Shown here piece by piece: positions 55,683-63,948 of a DNA stretch of 64,000 nt. A program made the translations under genes and the position numbers. The notes under the pieces were generated by a model. The model had not been told where the DNA came from. It worked only from the letters and a program-made list of their open reading frames with translations, and did not search any database. How positions within the stretch are numbered: the first letter of the stretch is position 1; each line of letters opens with the position of its first letter. The DNA is from UBA7378 sp049611805 (GTDB lineage Bacteria > Pseudomonadota > Alphaproteobacteria > RS24), in the NCBI GenBank assembly GCA_049611805.1, contig JBMZAX010000001.1, forward strand, positions 127,476 through 191,475, read 5' to 3'.

Positions 55683-55709
55683 AATTCTGCCGAAACCCGG
55701 AATGGGCAC

Positions 55710-56684
55710 ATGACACACACAAGTTCTCAACCGGTTCCCGAAACGCCCCCCGACAAGGGGGTGGTTGTTGCCGCCTTTTATAAATTCATTCGCCTGCCGG
55801 ACCCGGTTGCCGTGCAGCGTGACTTGCAAAAAACATGCGAGGCCGCCGGCATTCTGGGCACAATACTGGTCGCGCATGAGGGCATTAACGGCACGGTTTG
55901 CGCCACGCGAGAGGGAATTTGTGCGCTGATGGCGCATTTCGCGGACAGCCCGAATTTTTCCGACATTCAGCCGAAATTCAGCTTCGCCGAGGCGCCGGCC
56001 TTTTACCGCATGAAGGTGCGGCTGAAGCGGGAAATCGTAACCATGGGGCAACCCGATATTGACCCCGAAAACAGCGTGGGCACCTATGTGCCGCCGCAGG
56101 AATGGAACGCGTTGATAAGCGCGCCCGACACGCTGGTTATTGATACGCGCAACCGCTACGAGGTTGCCATCGGCACATTTGAAAACGCTGTTGACCCCGA
56201 AACGGCTTCGTTTCGGGATTTTCCGGCGTGGATTGAAAGCTATATGGCGGATTTGCCGGAGAACAAGCGCCCGAAAAACATCGCCATGTTTTGCACCGGC
56301 GGCATCCGCTGCGAAAAGGCCACATCCTATTTGCGCGCGCGCGGCTATGAAAATGTGTTTCATCTCGAAGGCGGTATTTTGAAATATCTGGAAACCATGC
56401 CCGCCGAAGACAGCACATGGCGCGGCGAGTGTTTTGTTTTCGACCAGCGCGTGTCGGTCAAGCACGGGCTTGCGCCGGGCGCCTATGACCAGTGCCATGC
56501 CTGCCGCACGCCGCTGACGCAGGAAGACAAGCAACGTGCCAGTTTTGAACATGGGGTAAGCTGTCTGCACTGCATTGATGCACATGATGATGCTGACCGC
56601 GCGCGTTTTCGTGAGCGGCAAAAACAGATACGCCTGTCGAAAGAGCGCGGGCAAGCCCATATCGGCAAGGCGGCGCGGCGATGA
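55710..56684 (+). CDS. trhO: tRNA uridine(34) hydroxylase, rhodanese-type (TrhO/YceA)
   Basis: This 324-residue protein has an N-terminal acylphosphatase-like domain (FYKFIRLPDPVAVQRDLQKTCEAAGI and AHEGINGTVC). A rhodanese domain follows near residues 125-220, with cysteine 195 in FCTGGIRCEKATSYL. The E. coli homologue YceA/TrhO forms 5-hydroxyuridine at position 34 of some tRNAs. A C-terminal zinc-binding-like cysteine pair is seen in QCHACRTPL and CLHCID. It overlaps the downstream GST gene as ATGA and lies 27 bases after pssA. Confidence 0.93.
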   Translation: MTHTSSQPVPETPPDKGVVVAAFYKFIRLPDPVAVQRDLQKTCEAAGILGTILVAHEGINGTVCATREGICALMAHFADSPNFSDIQPKFSFAEAPAFYRMKVRLKREIVTMGQPDIDPENSVGTYVPPQEWNALISAPDTLVIDTRNRYEVAIGTFENAVDPETASFRDFPAWIESYMADLPENKRPKNIAMFCTGGIRCEKATSYLRARGYENVFHLEGGILKYLETMPAEDSTWRGECFVFDQRVSVKHGLAPGAYDQCHACRTPLTQEDKQRASFEHGVSCLHCIDAHDDADRARFRERQKQIRLSKERGQAHIGKAARR

Positions 56685-57355
56685 CGGGCGATCAGAGCCT
56701 GCCGGTGCTGTATAGTTTCAGGCGGTGTCCTTATGCCATTCGCGCGCGCATGGGCTTGCGGGTTGCCGGCATTGCGTGTGAATTGCGCGAGGTGCTTTTG
56801 CGCGACAAGCCGGCCGAAATGCTGGCGCTGTCGCAAAAAGGCACAGTGCCGGTGCTGCATTTGCCCGATGGTCGGGTGATTGATGAAAGCCTTGATGTGA
56901 TGCACTGGGCGCTGGGCCAGCATGACCCGTTTGGCTGGCTTGGTGTTCCCGACCCGCAAAGCTGGGTGGCGTTGTTTGACGACACATTCAAGCACCATCT
57001 GGACAGATATAAATATGCCGCCCGCTATGACGGTGCCGACGCCAAATCCCACCGTTCAGCGGCGCGCGACATATTGGCAGAACTGGAGCCGCATTTGGAA
57101 AAAGGCTGGATTGGCGGCGCGCATCCGGGCTTTGCCGATATTGCGGTGCTGCCCTTTGTGCGCCAATACCGCATCGCCGATCCGGTCTGGTTCGATGACG
57201 AACTGGGCCTGCCAAATGTGCAGAAATGGCTGACGGCTTTTCTGGATTTGCCGCTGTTTTTGGGCGTGATGGAAAAATATGACCGCTGGCAATCGGGCGG
57301 GGCGGGGATAATTTTTGCGCCGCAACTGTCCGACGACAGCAAAAACGTGCCATAA
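56681..57355 (+). CDS. Glutathione S-transferase family protein
   Basis: This 224-residue protein has a thioredoxin-like N-terminal domain with a glutaredoxin-like motif CPYA in YSFRRCPYAIRARMGL and the glutathione-site segment KGTVPVLHLPDGRVIDESLDV near residue 50. An all-helical C-terminal domain follows. The active-site cysteine suggests a Beta- or Omega-like GST that acts in thiol transfer rather than conjugation. Substrate is unknown. It overlaps trhO by four bases, so translation is coupled, but no functional link is evident. Confidence 0.9.
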   Translation: MTGDQSLPVLYSFRRCPYAIRARMGLRVAGIACELREVLLRDKPAEMLALSQKGTVPVLHLPDGRVIDESLDVMHWALGQHDPFGWLGVPDPQSWVALFDDTFKHHLDRYKYAARYDGADAKSHRSAARDILAELEPHLEKGWIGGAHPGFADIAVLPFVRQYRIADPVWFDDELGLPNVQKWLTAFLDLPLFLGVMEKYDRWQSGGAGIIFAPQLSDDSKNVP

Positions 57356-57378
57356 ATACCTCCAAGGGGGACACTCAC

Positions 57379-59322
57379 ATGAAGCATATATTGATCGGTG
57401 CCGCGCTTGTTCTGGCCGCGAGCACGGCCTTTGCCGGCAAACCGGCAACGCAAGCCACCAAGCAAGCCCAGGCGCAGGTGCTGACCAGCCTGCCTTTCGA
57501 CAATACGGAAGATTTCAAACTGGCAAAACGCGGCCTGATTGCGCGACCCGACCCCCTCATCATCAAAAACGACAATGGCGAAATCATCTGGGATATGAGC
57601 GGGCTGGACTATCTGAACGGCCCGCGCCCCGATACGGTCAATCCGAGCCTTTGGCGGCAAGCGCAATTAAACGCCATTTACGGCCTGTTTCAGGTTACCG
57701 ACCGCATTTACCAGATACGCGGCTTTGATATTGCCAATATGACATTGATTGAGGGCGATACGGGCTGGATCATTGTCGACCCGCTGACGGCAACCGAAAC
57801 CGCGCGCGCCGCCATGGACGTGGTGGACAAGCATTTTGGCAAGCGCCCGATCAAGGCGATTTTGTCAACGCACAGCCATGCCGACCATTTTGGCGGCATT
57901 CGTGCGCTGGCCAGTGACGAAGATCTGGCGTCGGGCAAAATACGCTTTGTGGCACCGGCGGGCTTTATCGAGGAAGCGGCAAGCGAGAACGTGATTGCCG
58001 GAAACGCCATGGGGCGGCGCGCGAACTATATGTTCGGCAATCTGCTGCCGCCCACGGTTGAGGGCAATATTGACAGCGGGCTGGGCAAGGGCGTGGCCTT
58101 CGGCACAATTTCGCTGCTGACCCCGACCGATGTCATCACGGCGACCGGACAAAAACTGGTGCTGGACGGTGTGACCTTCGAATTTCAAAACGTGCCGGGT
58201 GCCGAAGCACCGGCGGAATTTATTTTCTACCTGCCGCAGTTCAAAGCCCTGTGCCTTGCCGAGGAAGTGAACGCGGTGATGCATAATCTGTACACGCCGC
58301 GCGGGGCCAAAACCCGCGATGCGCTGATCTGGTCGCGGCATTTGACCGAAACGCTGGAACTGTTCGGCGACCGCACGGATTTGGCTTTTGGCAGTCACCA
58401 TTGGCCGCGCTGGGGGCGCGAAGAAGCGGTTGAATATATTTCCAAGCAGCGCGACATGTACCGCTTCATGCACGACCAGACCGTGCGGCTGATGAATAGC
58501 GGTTATACCTCGACGGAAATTTCCAACATGCTCGACCTGCCGCCCAGCCTGCGGCGGGAGTTTTACAACCGCAATTATTACGGCACGGTGAGCCATAATG
58601 TGCGCGCGGTGTATAATTTTTATCTCGGCTATTTCGATGCCGTGCCCGCCAATCTCAATCCGCTGGCACCGGTCGCGCGTGCTGAAAAATATGTCGCGCT
58701 GGCAGGCGGCGCAGACGGTGTCATGACAAAAGCGCAAACAGCTTTTGATGCGGGCGAATATCGCTGGGTTGCAGAACTGCTCAATCATCTGGTGTTTGCC
58801 GACCCCGACAATGAAGCCGCCAAAAACCTGCTGGCGGACGCCTATGAACAAATGGGCTATCAGGCGGAAAGCGGGCCGTGGCGCAATTTCTATCTGACCG
58901 GCGCGCAGGAATTGCGGCGCGGCATTTTGAAACCGCAGCGCGTGCGCACGGTCAGCCCCGATTTGATTGCCAGCGTGCCGACATCCATGTTTCTGGATTT
59001 TATGGGCGTGCGGTTTGACCCCGAAGACGCCGATGATTTGAAGGTCAAAATCAATCTCGATTTCACCGATACGGATGAACAATTTGTGCTGTCGCTCGAA
59101 AACAGCGTGCTCAACAATATCCCGGGCAAGCAAGACCCTGAGGCCAATGCGAGCCTGAAACTCACGCGCGCTTTGTTTAATCGCGTCGCGCTGGGGGAGA
59201 CAAATTTTGCCAAGGAAATTGTGCTGGGCAATGTAAAATTTTCCGGCAATCCGCTGGCGCTCACGCGCGTGTTCGGGCGTTTGCAGGAATTTGATCCGTG
59301 GTTCAATATCGTAACGCCGTAA
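57379..59322 (+). CDS. Alkyl/aryl sulfatase, metallo-beta-lactamase type (SdsA-like)
   Basis: This 647-residue protein has a signal peptide ending STAFAGK and a metallo-beta-lactamase fold with HSHADH at H165-H170, matching class III alkyl sulfatases such as SdsA1/BDS1. GSHHWPRWG and TPRGAKTRDALIWSRHL are further family motifs. The C-terminal 130 residues form a sterol-carrier-like domain. It probably hydrolyses linear alkyl sulfate esters such as SDS in the periplasm, giving alcohol and sulfate. It follows the GST gene after 23 bases and ends 22 bases before a strong terminator. Confidence 0.93.
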   Translation: MKHILIGAALVLAASTAFAGKPATQATKQAQAQVLTSLPFDNTEDFKLAKRGLIARPDPLIIKNDNGEIIWDMSGLDYLNGPRPDTVNPSLWRQAQLNAIYGLFQVTDRIYQIRGFDIANMTLIEGDTGWIIVDPLTATETARAAMDVVDKHFGKRPIKAILSTHSHADHFGGIRALASDEDLASGKIRFVAPAGFIEEAASENVIAGNAMGRRANYMFGNLLPPTVEGNIDSGLGKGVAFGTISLLTPTDVITATGQKLVLDGVTFEFQNVPGAEAPAEFIFYLPQFKALCLAEEVNAVMHNLYTPRGAKTRDALIWSRHLTETLELFGDRTDLAFGSHHWPRWGREEAVEYISKQRDMYRFMHDQTVRLMNSGYTSTEISNMLDLPPSLRREFYNRNYYGTVSHNVRAVYNFYLGYFDAVPANLNPLAPVARAEKYVALAGGADGVMTKAQTAFDAGEYRWVAELLNHLVFADPDNEAAKNLLADAYEQMGYQAESGPWRNFYLTGAQELRRGILKPQRVRTVSPDLIASVPTSMFLDFMGVRFDPEDADDLKVKINLDFTDTDEQFVLSLENSVLNNIPGKQDPEANASLKLTRALFNRVALGETNFAKEIVLGNVKFSGNPLALTRVFGRLQEFDPWFNIVTP

Positions 59323-59344
59323 AACCCAAGCATTTACGAACAAA

Positions 59345-59370
59345 AAACGGGGGCTCAAAGGCCCCCGTTT
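59345..59370. terminator. Bidirectional terminator between sulfatase and nitronate monooxygenase genes
   Basis: A 10-bp stem (AAACGGGGGC/GCCCCCGTTT) with a six-base loop lies between two convergent genes, with flanking A residues on the left and T residues on the right. It can serve both the sulfatase and the gene ending at 59392. Confidence 0.85.
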
Positions 59371-59391
59371 GATTGTTGAATTTGCTGCCGG

Positions 59392-60366
59392 TTAAGCGGC
59401 AAATTGCGACAGGCGCGATGTGATGATTTCATCGGCCTCTTTCATCATCGCGTCAATGAGTTCCTTGCAGCTCGGCACATCATGGATAAGACCGGCAACC
59501 ATGCCGCAACTCCAAGCACCGGCATCCATGTCGCCATCGGTCATGATCTTCGGATACACACCGGCAACCTCGTCCATAATGTCATTGATTTTAATATCGT
59601 CGCCGAGTGATTTCTCTTTTTCAAGAATGCGCTCAACGGACTCATTTTTCAGCACACGCTCGGTGTTGCGCAAGGGCCGCATAATCAACGTCGTGTCCAG
59701 TTCCGTCGCGGCGACCAGCGCGTCTTTCACATTCTGGTGAACCGGGGCTTCCTTGGTGGCGATGAAGCGCGTGCCCATATTGATGCCGTCGGCACCCAGC
59801 GCCAGCGCGGCCACCAATTGCTTGGCATTGCCCATGCCGCCCGATGCGACAAACGGAATGCTCAGTTCTTCCGCCGCGCGCGGCAGCAGGATCATGTTCG
59901 GGATGTCGTCCTCGCCGGGATGCCCGCCGCACTCGAAGCCGTCGACACTGACAGCATCACAGCCGATTTTTTCAGCCTTGAGCGAATGGCGCACGGATGT
60001 GCATTTGTGAATAACTTTGATGCCGGCCTCTTTGAGCGACGGCATATATTGTTCCGGACTGCGCCCGGCCGTTTCAACAATCTTCACGCCCTGCGCGACA
60101 ATCGCCTCGATATAGCCCGGATAATCCGGGTCGGCAAAACCGGGCAGGAATGTCAGATTGACGCCGATCGGCTTGTCCGTCATATCCTTGCAACGCGCGA
60201 TTTCATTGGCGAGGTCTTTCGGTGTGCGCTGGGTCAGGCCGGTGATGATGCCAAGCCCGCCGGCATTTGAAACAGCCGCCGCCATTTCGGCGAAACCGAC
60301 ATAGTGCATGCCGCCTTGAATGACCGGATGCTCAATGCCGAAAAGTTCTGTAATACGCGTTTTCAT
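59392..60366 (-). CDS. Nitronate monooxygenase / 2-nitropropane dioxygenase family protein
   Basis: This 324-residue TIM-barrel flavoprotein has IEHPVIQGGMHYVGFAEMAAAVSNAGGLGIITG at the start, the FMN-binding ASGGMGNAKQLVAALALGADGINMGTRF near residue 200, and GFECGGHPGEDDI near residue 150, typical of the NMO family. True nitronate oxidation is not proved; some members act on enoyl-ACP or related substrates. A GGGAGAGAG ribosome site precedes the ATG. It is divergent from the thiolase gene and shares a 171-base upstream region containing an inverted repeat. Confidence 0.88.
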   Translation of the reverse strand: MKTRITELFGIEHPVIQGGMHYVGFAEMAAAVSNAGGLGIITGLTQRTPKDLANEIARCKDMTDKPIGVNLTFLPGFADPDYPGYIEAIVAQGVKIVETAGRSPEQYMPSLKEAGIKVIHKCTSVRHSLKAEKIGCDAVSVDGFECGGHPGEDDIPNMILLPRAAEELSIPFVASGGMGNAKQLVAALALGADGINMGTRFIATKEAPVHQNVKDALVAATELDTTLIMRPLRNTERVLKNESVERILEKEKSLGDDIKINDIMDEVAGVYPKIMTDGDMDAGAWSCGMVAGLIHDVPSCKELIDAMMKEADEIITSRLSQFAA

Positions 60367-60426
60367 TTCTCTCTCCCGTGAAAGAACCAAATTCAAGATG
60401 GCCGTACGGTAAGCGCAAAGCCGATG

Positions 60427-60446
60427 AAATAAAACCCTCTTTATTT
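60427..60446. promoter_or_regulatory. Inverted repeat between the NMO and thiolase genes
   Basis: AAATAAA-ACCCTC-TTTATTT has two perfect 7-base arms and a six-base spacer in the divergent region. It could be a regulator site. The binding protein is unknown, and an AT-rich repeat of this size can arise by chance. Confidence 0.3.
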
Positions 60447-60537
60447 TGTCCGGCTTTCGCGCCGCGGCAGAATTATGACTTGTCGCCCCCTGTTTCAGTT
60501 TGGTAAACCAAGGGAAAGCTACATATGGGAGAATAAC

Positions 60538-61713
60538 ATGGCTGAAGCATATATCGTTGCCGCAGTGCGCACCGCCGGTGGGCGTCGCGACGGCAAACTC
60601 AAGGATTGGCATCCGGCTGATTTGGCCGGTCAGGTCATTAATGAATTGCTGGATCGTTCCGGCGCAGATCCGGAACTGGTCGAAGATGTCATTATGGGCT
60701 GCGTCGGTCAGGCCGGCGAACAGGCTGCCAATATAGGCCGCAACGCGGTTTTGTCATCGCGCCTGCCGGAAAGCGTGCCGGCAACTTCTGTCGACCGCCA
60801 ATGCGGGTCGAGCCAGCAGAGCATTCATTTTGCCGCGCAGGCCGTTATGTCGGGCACAATGGACTGCGTTATCGCTGCCGGTGTCGAGAGCATGAGCCGC
60901 GTGCCGATGGGTCTGCCGATTTCCCTGCCGTTCAAAGAAGGCCACGGCTTTTACGTCAGTGAGGAGATGAAGAAGAAATATCCGAATGTTCAGTTCAGCC
61001 AGTTTGCCGGCGCGGAAATGGTCGCCAAAAAATACGATCTGAGCAGGGACGAGATCGACTCCTATGCCTATCGCAGTCACCAGCGCGCCATTGCCGCCAC
61101 ACAAGCCGGTGCCTTTGAAGAGGAAATTCTTGCCGTCGAAGTGACCAATGAAGATGGCGAAAAGGAAATGCACAAAGTCGATGAAGGCATTCGTTTTGAT
61201 GCCAGCCTTGAAGGTATTCAGGGCGTGAAGCTGTTGGCCGAAGACGGCATGATGACGGCTGCCTCATCCAGCCAGATTTGTGACGGCGCGTCGGGCGTGA
61301 TGATTGTCAATGAAGACGGTCTGAAAAAACTGGGCGTCAAACCGCTTGCCAAAATCATCCATTTGTCGGTGCTGGGGCACGACCCGGTGATCATGCTTGA
61401 AGCGCCGATTCCGGCGGTCAAAAAGGCGCTGGAAAAAACCGGCATGTCGGTCGACGATATTGACGTTTACGAAGTGAACGAAGCCTTCGGTTCGGTGCCT
61501 GTGGCGTTTGCCAAGGAACTGGGCGTTGATGAAGAGCGCCTGAATATTCACGGCGGCGCGATTGCGCTGGGCCATCCGCTGGGCGGGTCAGGCACCAAGC
61601 TGATGACCACATTGGTGCATGCGCTCAAGCGCAAGGGCGGCAAATACGGCCTGCAAACCATGTGCGAGGGCGGTGGCATGGCAAATGTCACGATTATTGA
61701 AAACCTTCAATAA
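60538..61713 (+). CDS. Acetyl-CoA C-acetyltransferase (thiolase)
   Basis: This 391-residue thiolase has its catalytic cysteine in DRQCGSSQQSIHF near residue 90. NEAFGSVPVAFAKEL, GGAIALGHPLGGSG (catalytic histidine) and CEGGGMANVTII lie at the C-terminus. Chain length and the VRTAGGRRDGKLKDWHPADL opening suit a steroid- or fatty-acid-type thiolase; acetoacetyl-CoA formation and degradative activity cannot be told apart from sequence. The ATG at 60538 follows GGGAGAAT; the 21-codon frame extension upstream is rejected. A strong terminator follows 19 bases after the stop. Confidence 0.93.
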   Translation: MAEAYIVAAVRTAGGRRDGKLKDWHPADLAGQVINELLDRSGADPELVEDVIMGCVGQAGEQAANIGRNAVLSSRLPESVPATSVDRQCGSSQQSIHFAAQAVMSGTMDCVIAAGVESMSRVPMGLPISLPFKEGHGFYVSEEMKKKYPNVQFSQFAGAEMVAKKYDLSRDEIDSYAYRSHQRAIAATQAGAFEEEILAVEVTNEDGEKEMHKVDEGIRFDASLEGIQGVKLLAEDGMMTAASSSQICDGASGVMIVNEDGLKKLGVKPLAKIIHLSVLGHDPVIMLEAPIPAVKKALEKTGMSVDDIDVYEVNEAFGSVPVAFAKELGVDEERLNIHGGAIALGHPLGGSGTKLMTTLVHALKRKGGKYGLQTMCEGGGMANVTIIENLQ

Positions 61714-61732
61714 GTCGCGCCCCCACAAAGAT

Positions 61733-61761
61733 AAAACCCCGCCCTTGGGCGGGGTTTTTTT
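61733..61761 (+). terminator. Rho-independent terminator after the thiolase gene
   Basis: A GC-rich stem (CCCCGCC/GGCGGGG, loop CTTG, extended by flanking A-T pairs) is followed by seven T residues. It ends about 20 bases before the DUF3237 stop on the other strand and could stop transcription from both sides. Confidence 0.9.
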
Positions 61762-61782
61762 GTTTCGGCAGGCCGGTTTTTG

Positions 61783-62259
61783 CTAGACGACCTTGTAGAT
61801 GTCATATACAAGATGCCCCTGCCTATTGGCCCCGGCCATGGTGTTGCGTTGCATTCTGCCGACAAAAATCGTGTCGTTCATCCAAGCCAGTTCCGGGTCG
61901 TTGGTTTTTACAACCGGATTGGTGGTGAAATACATTTCCGAGCCTTGAATTTCCTCGCCGCTGACCATTTTCGGTGCGACCTCGTCATTGATGACCACGC
62001 GACCGGTATAGGTCAGATACAAATAGTGTCCGGTTTCGGTTTGCGCGCTCAGCCGCACGTCCAGACCTATCACATTGGCGCTGACAGGCCGCGCCCAGTC
62101 AGCCGACGGTGCGATAATCGCTGCGGTGAAGCCGTCACCCAAAATCGTTCCCCCCGGCACATTGTAAATGCTGAGATCGTCACCCACCTGCTGGGGCGGG
62201 TCGATGGTGGCAGCCATGGTCATAACTTTTTCGAGTGTTGGAACGGTCGGGGTCGTCAT
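61783..62259 (-). CDS. DUF3237 family protein
   Basis: This 158-residue protein matches the DUF3237 pattern: the N-terminal YNVPGGTILGDGFTAAIIAPSADW, the middle VIGLDVRLSAQTETGHYLYLTYTGRV, and the C-terminal MYFTTNPVVKTNDPELAWMNDTIFVGRMQR. The family is a beta-barrel of unknown function, often near metabolic oxidoreductases. The frame is open 111 codons further up, but that extension runs through the divergent CDGSH gene; the ATG at 62259 with GGGAATGAA upstream is preferred. It shares a 105-base divergent region with the CDGSH gene. Confidence 0.85.
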   Translation of the reverse strand: MTTPTVPTLEKVMTMAATIDPPQQVGDDLSIYNVPGGTILGDGFTAAIIAPSADWARPVSANVIGLDVRLSAQTETGHYLYLTYTGRVVINDEVAPKMVSGEEIQGSEMYFTTNPVVKTNDPELAWMNDTIFVGRMQRNTMAGANRQGHLVYDIYKVV

Positions 62260-62364
62260 TTCATTCCCTCCTTGATGAAAACTGTCGATCGCGCATATGA
62301 TCGTGCATCTATTGAGCGGTATATCAAGCCGATAATCCGGCCTTTCGCCATGGGGGAGAGCATT

Positions 62365-62604
62365 ATGAGTAAAGCAGACATTCCACAAAAAGCACCGTTT
62401 AAAGAAACCGTGCAGGAGGGAAAAACATATTTCTGGTGCAGTTGCGGGAAATCCGCGCGCCAGCCATATTGCGACGGGTCGCACAAAGATACCGGTTTTG
62501 AACCTGTGAAATTCACGGCTGAAAAAGACGGCGAGGTTTATTTTTGCGGGTGCAAGGCCACCGCCAAGCAACCCATGTGTGACGGCGCACACAACAAACT
62601 CTAA
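62365..62604 (+). CDS. Dual CDGSH iron-sulfur protein (CISD3-like)
   Basis: This 79-residue protein carries two CDGSH-type 2Fe-2S sites. The first uses C25, C27, C36 and H40 (CSC...CDGSH) and the second C61, C63, C72 and H76 (CGC...CDGAH). The 3-Cys-1-His arrangement binds a labile cluster, and tandem sites in one short chain resemble mitochondrial CISD3/Miner2. No membrane anchor is visible, so it is probably soluble. The function in bacteria is not settled. A GGGGGAGAG ribosome site precedes the ATG. It ends one base before the stop of the convergent rlmB gene. Confidence 0.93.
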   Translation: MSKADIPQKAPFKETVQEGKTYFWCSCGKSARQPYCDGSHKDTGFEPVKFTAEKDGEVYFCGCKATAKQPMCDGAHNKL

Positions 62605-62605
62605 C

Positions 62606-63382
62606 TCAGCGCGTGAGCGCGTAGAGCGTGATGGCGGCGGCGGTCGCCACGTTTAGCGTCACAAATTCGTTCTGCATGTCTGTGCCCGGCGCGCCTGTGG
62701 GCAGGCGCACCAATTCGGTACAGGTTTCGCGCGTCAAGCGGCGCAAACCCTTGCCTTCTGCGCCCATCACGCAAGCCAGCGGCTGGTTCGTGTCAATCCG
62801 GTCAATCGTTCGGCTGCCGCGCTCGTCAAGCCCCAACACCAAAAACCCCGCATCGGCCAGCATGGACAGCGTGCGTGCGAGATTGGCGACGGCGACAATC
62901 GGCACGATTTCCAGCGCGCCGGAGGCGGTTTTCGCCAAGGCACCCTCGGCGCGCGGTGAATGGTGGCGGGTCACAATAATGCCGGCCGCGCCAAAAACGG
63001 CGGCCGCGCGCAAAATCGCCCCGACATTGCGCGGGTCGACAATCTGGTCAAGCACGATAATGGGCCGCCCAAGCGCCATAATGGTTTCCAGGCTCGTGTC
63101 GGGCAGGGGGGTTACATCCGCCACCAGCCCCTGATGCACGGCATCGGGCGGCACGAGGCGCGCCAATTCCTGTGGAGAAAATTGTTCCGGTGTCAGCTTG
63201 TGGGCGGTTTTCAGCTGTGAAATGGTCTTGGCGCCATTGGCCGTTGCCCATAGTTTCACCACCTGCCGCTGCGGGTTTTGCAGGGCGGCGCAAACGGCAT
63301 GCGTGCCATACAACCTCACCGGGGCGTCCGGATTGTCGGACTTGCTGTTTTTTCGCTGATTCTTAGGCTTGCGCTTGGACAT
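62606..63382 (-). CDS. rlmB: 23S rRNA 2'-O-ribose methyltransferase RlmB-like (SpoU family)
   Basis: This 258-residue protein is a TrmH/SpoU-family methyltransferase with a lysine-rich N-terminus and an RNA-binding domain (VRLYGTHAVCAALQNPQRQVVKLWA). The knotted catalytic domain has IIVLDQIVDPRNVGAILRAAAVFGAAGIIV near residue 110, then CVMGAEGKGLRRLTRETC and the tail LNVATAAAITLYAL. It is closest to RlmB, which methylates G2251 of 23S rRNA, but TrmH-type tRNA methylation cannot be excluded. The ATG at 63382 gives MSKRKPKNQ; the longer frame to 63487 is rejected. Confidence 0.88.
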   Translation of the reverse strand: MSKRKPKNQRKNSKSDNPDAPVRLYGTHAVCAALQNPQRQVVKLWATANGAKTISQLKTAHKLTPEQFSPQELARLVPPDAVHQGLVADVTPLPDTSLETIMALGRPIIVLDQIVDPRNVGAILRAAAVFGAAGIIVTRHHSPRAEGALAKTASGALEIVPIVAVANLARTLSMLADAGFLVLGLDERGSRTIDRIDTNQPLACVMGAEGKGLRRLTRETCTELVRLPTGAPGTDMQNEFVTLNVATAAAITLYALTR

Positions 63383-63581
63383 GCAAACCCTTATAAGGCT
63401 AGCGATATTGTTGTGCAAACATTCGGTCGCGGTCTTCCAATTTTGAAATTTTGAAGGGCGCGAACGGGTGGTTGTGCTTTTTTGCAAGCGCCCGAAATTT
63501 GGGCTTAGGAGATGATTTTTTCGATGGAGCCGGCGTTTTGGCCCTGTTTTGCGTAGGGCATCGTTGGCTCGGTTTTCGGAC

Positions 63582-63666
63582 GGAGGGATGCCCGAGTGGC
63601 TAAAGGGGACGGGCTGTAAACCCGTTGGCTATGCCTACGTTGGTTCGAATCCAACTCCCTCCACCA
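63582..63666 (+). tRNA. tRNA-Tyr (GTA)
   Basis: The 85-base type II tRNA has acceptor GGAGGGA/TCCCTCC with A73 and encoded CCA, anticodon loop CTGTAAA giving GTA, a long variable arm and T loop TTCGAAT. It is the first RNA gene of the cluster leading to tuf. Confidence 0.97.
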
Positions 63667-63744
63667 TCCGAAACTGCCCGACTTGGGATACCGACACGGG
63701 TTGGATGCCTAGCCGGGCTGGGTGATTGGGCCAGATGGCAAGAG

Positions 63745-63818
63745 GCGGGTGTAGCTCAATGGTAGAGCAACAGCCTTCCAAGCTGAAGATGAGGGTTCGA
63801 TTCCCTTCACCCGCTCCA
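63745..63818 (+). tRNA. tRNA-Gly (TCC)
   Basis: The 74-base cloverleaf has acceptor GCGGGTG/CACCCGC with T73 and encoded CCA, anticodon loop CTTCCAA giving TCC, and T loop TTCGATT. It lies 78 bases after tRNA-Tyr and 130 bases before tuf, a conserved proteobacterial arrangement. Confidence 0.97.
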
Positions 63819-63948
63819 AGCCTCGGTTTTCATGGGTCATTCTGCCGCTTGTGGCACTGGATGACGAAAGCGACGGCAAGGATTTGAAAGCAAACCGGGC
63901 TCCGGCCTGAACTGAAGACAAGATCTGTAAGAAGATAAGGATTGTAAA

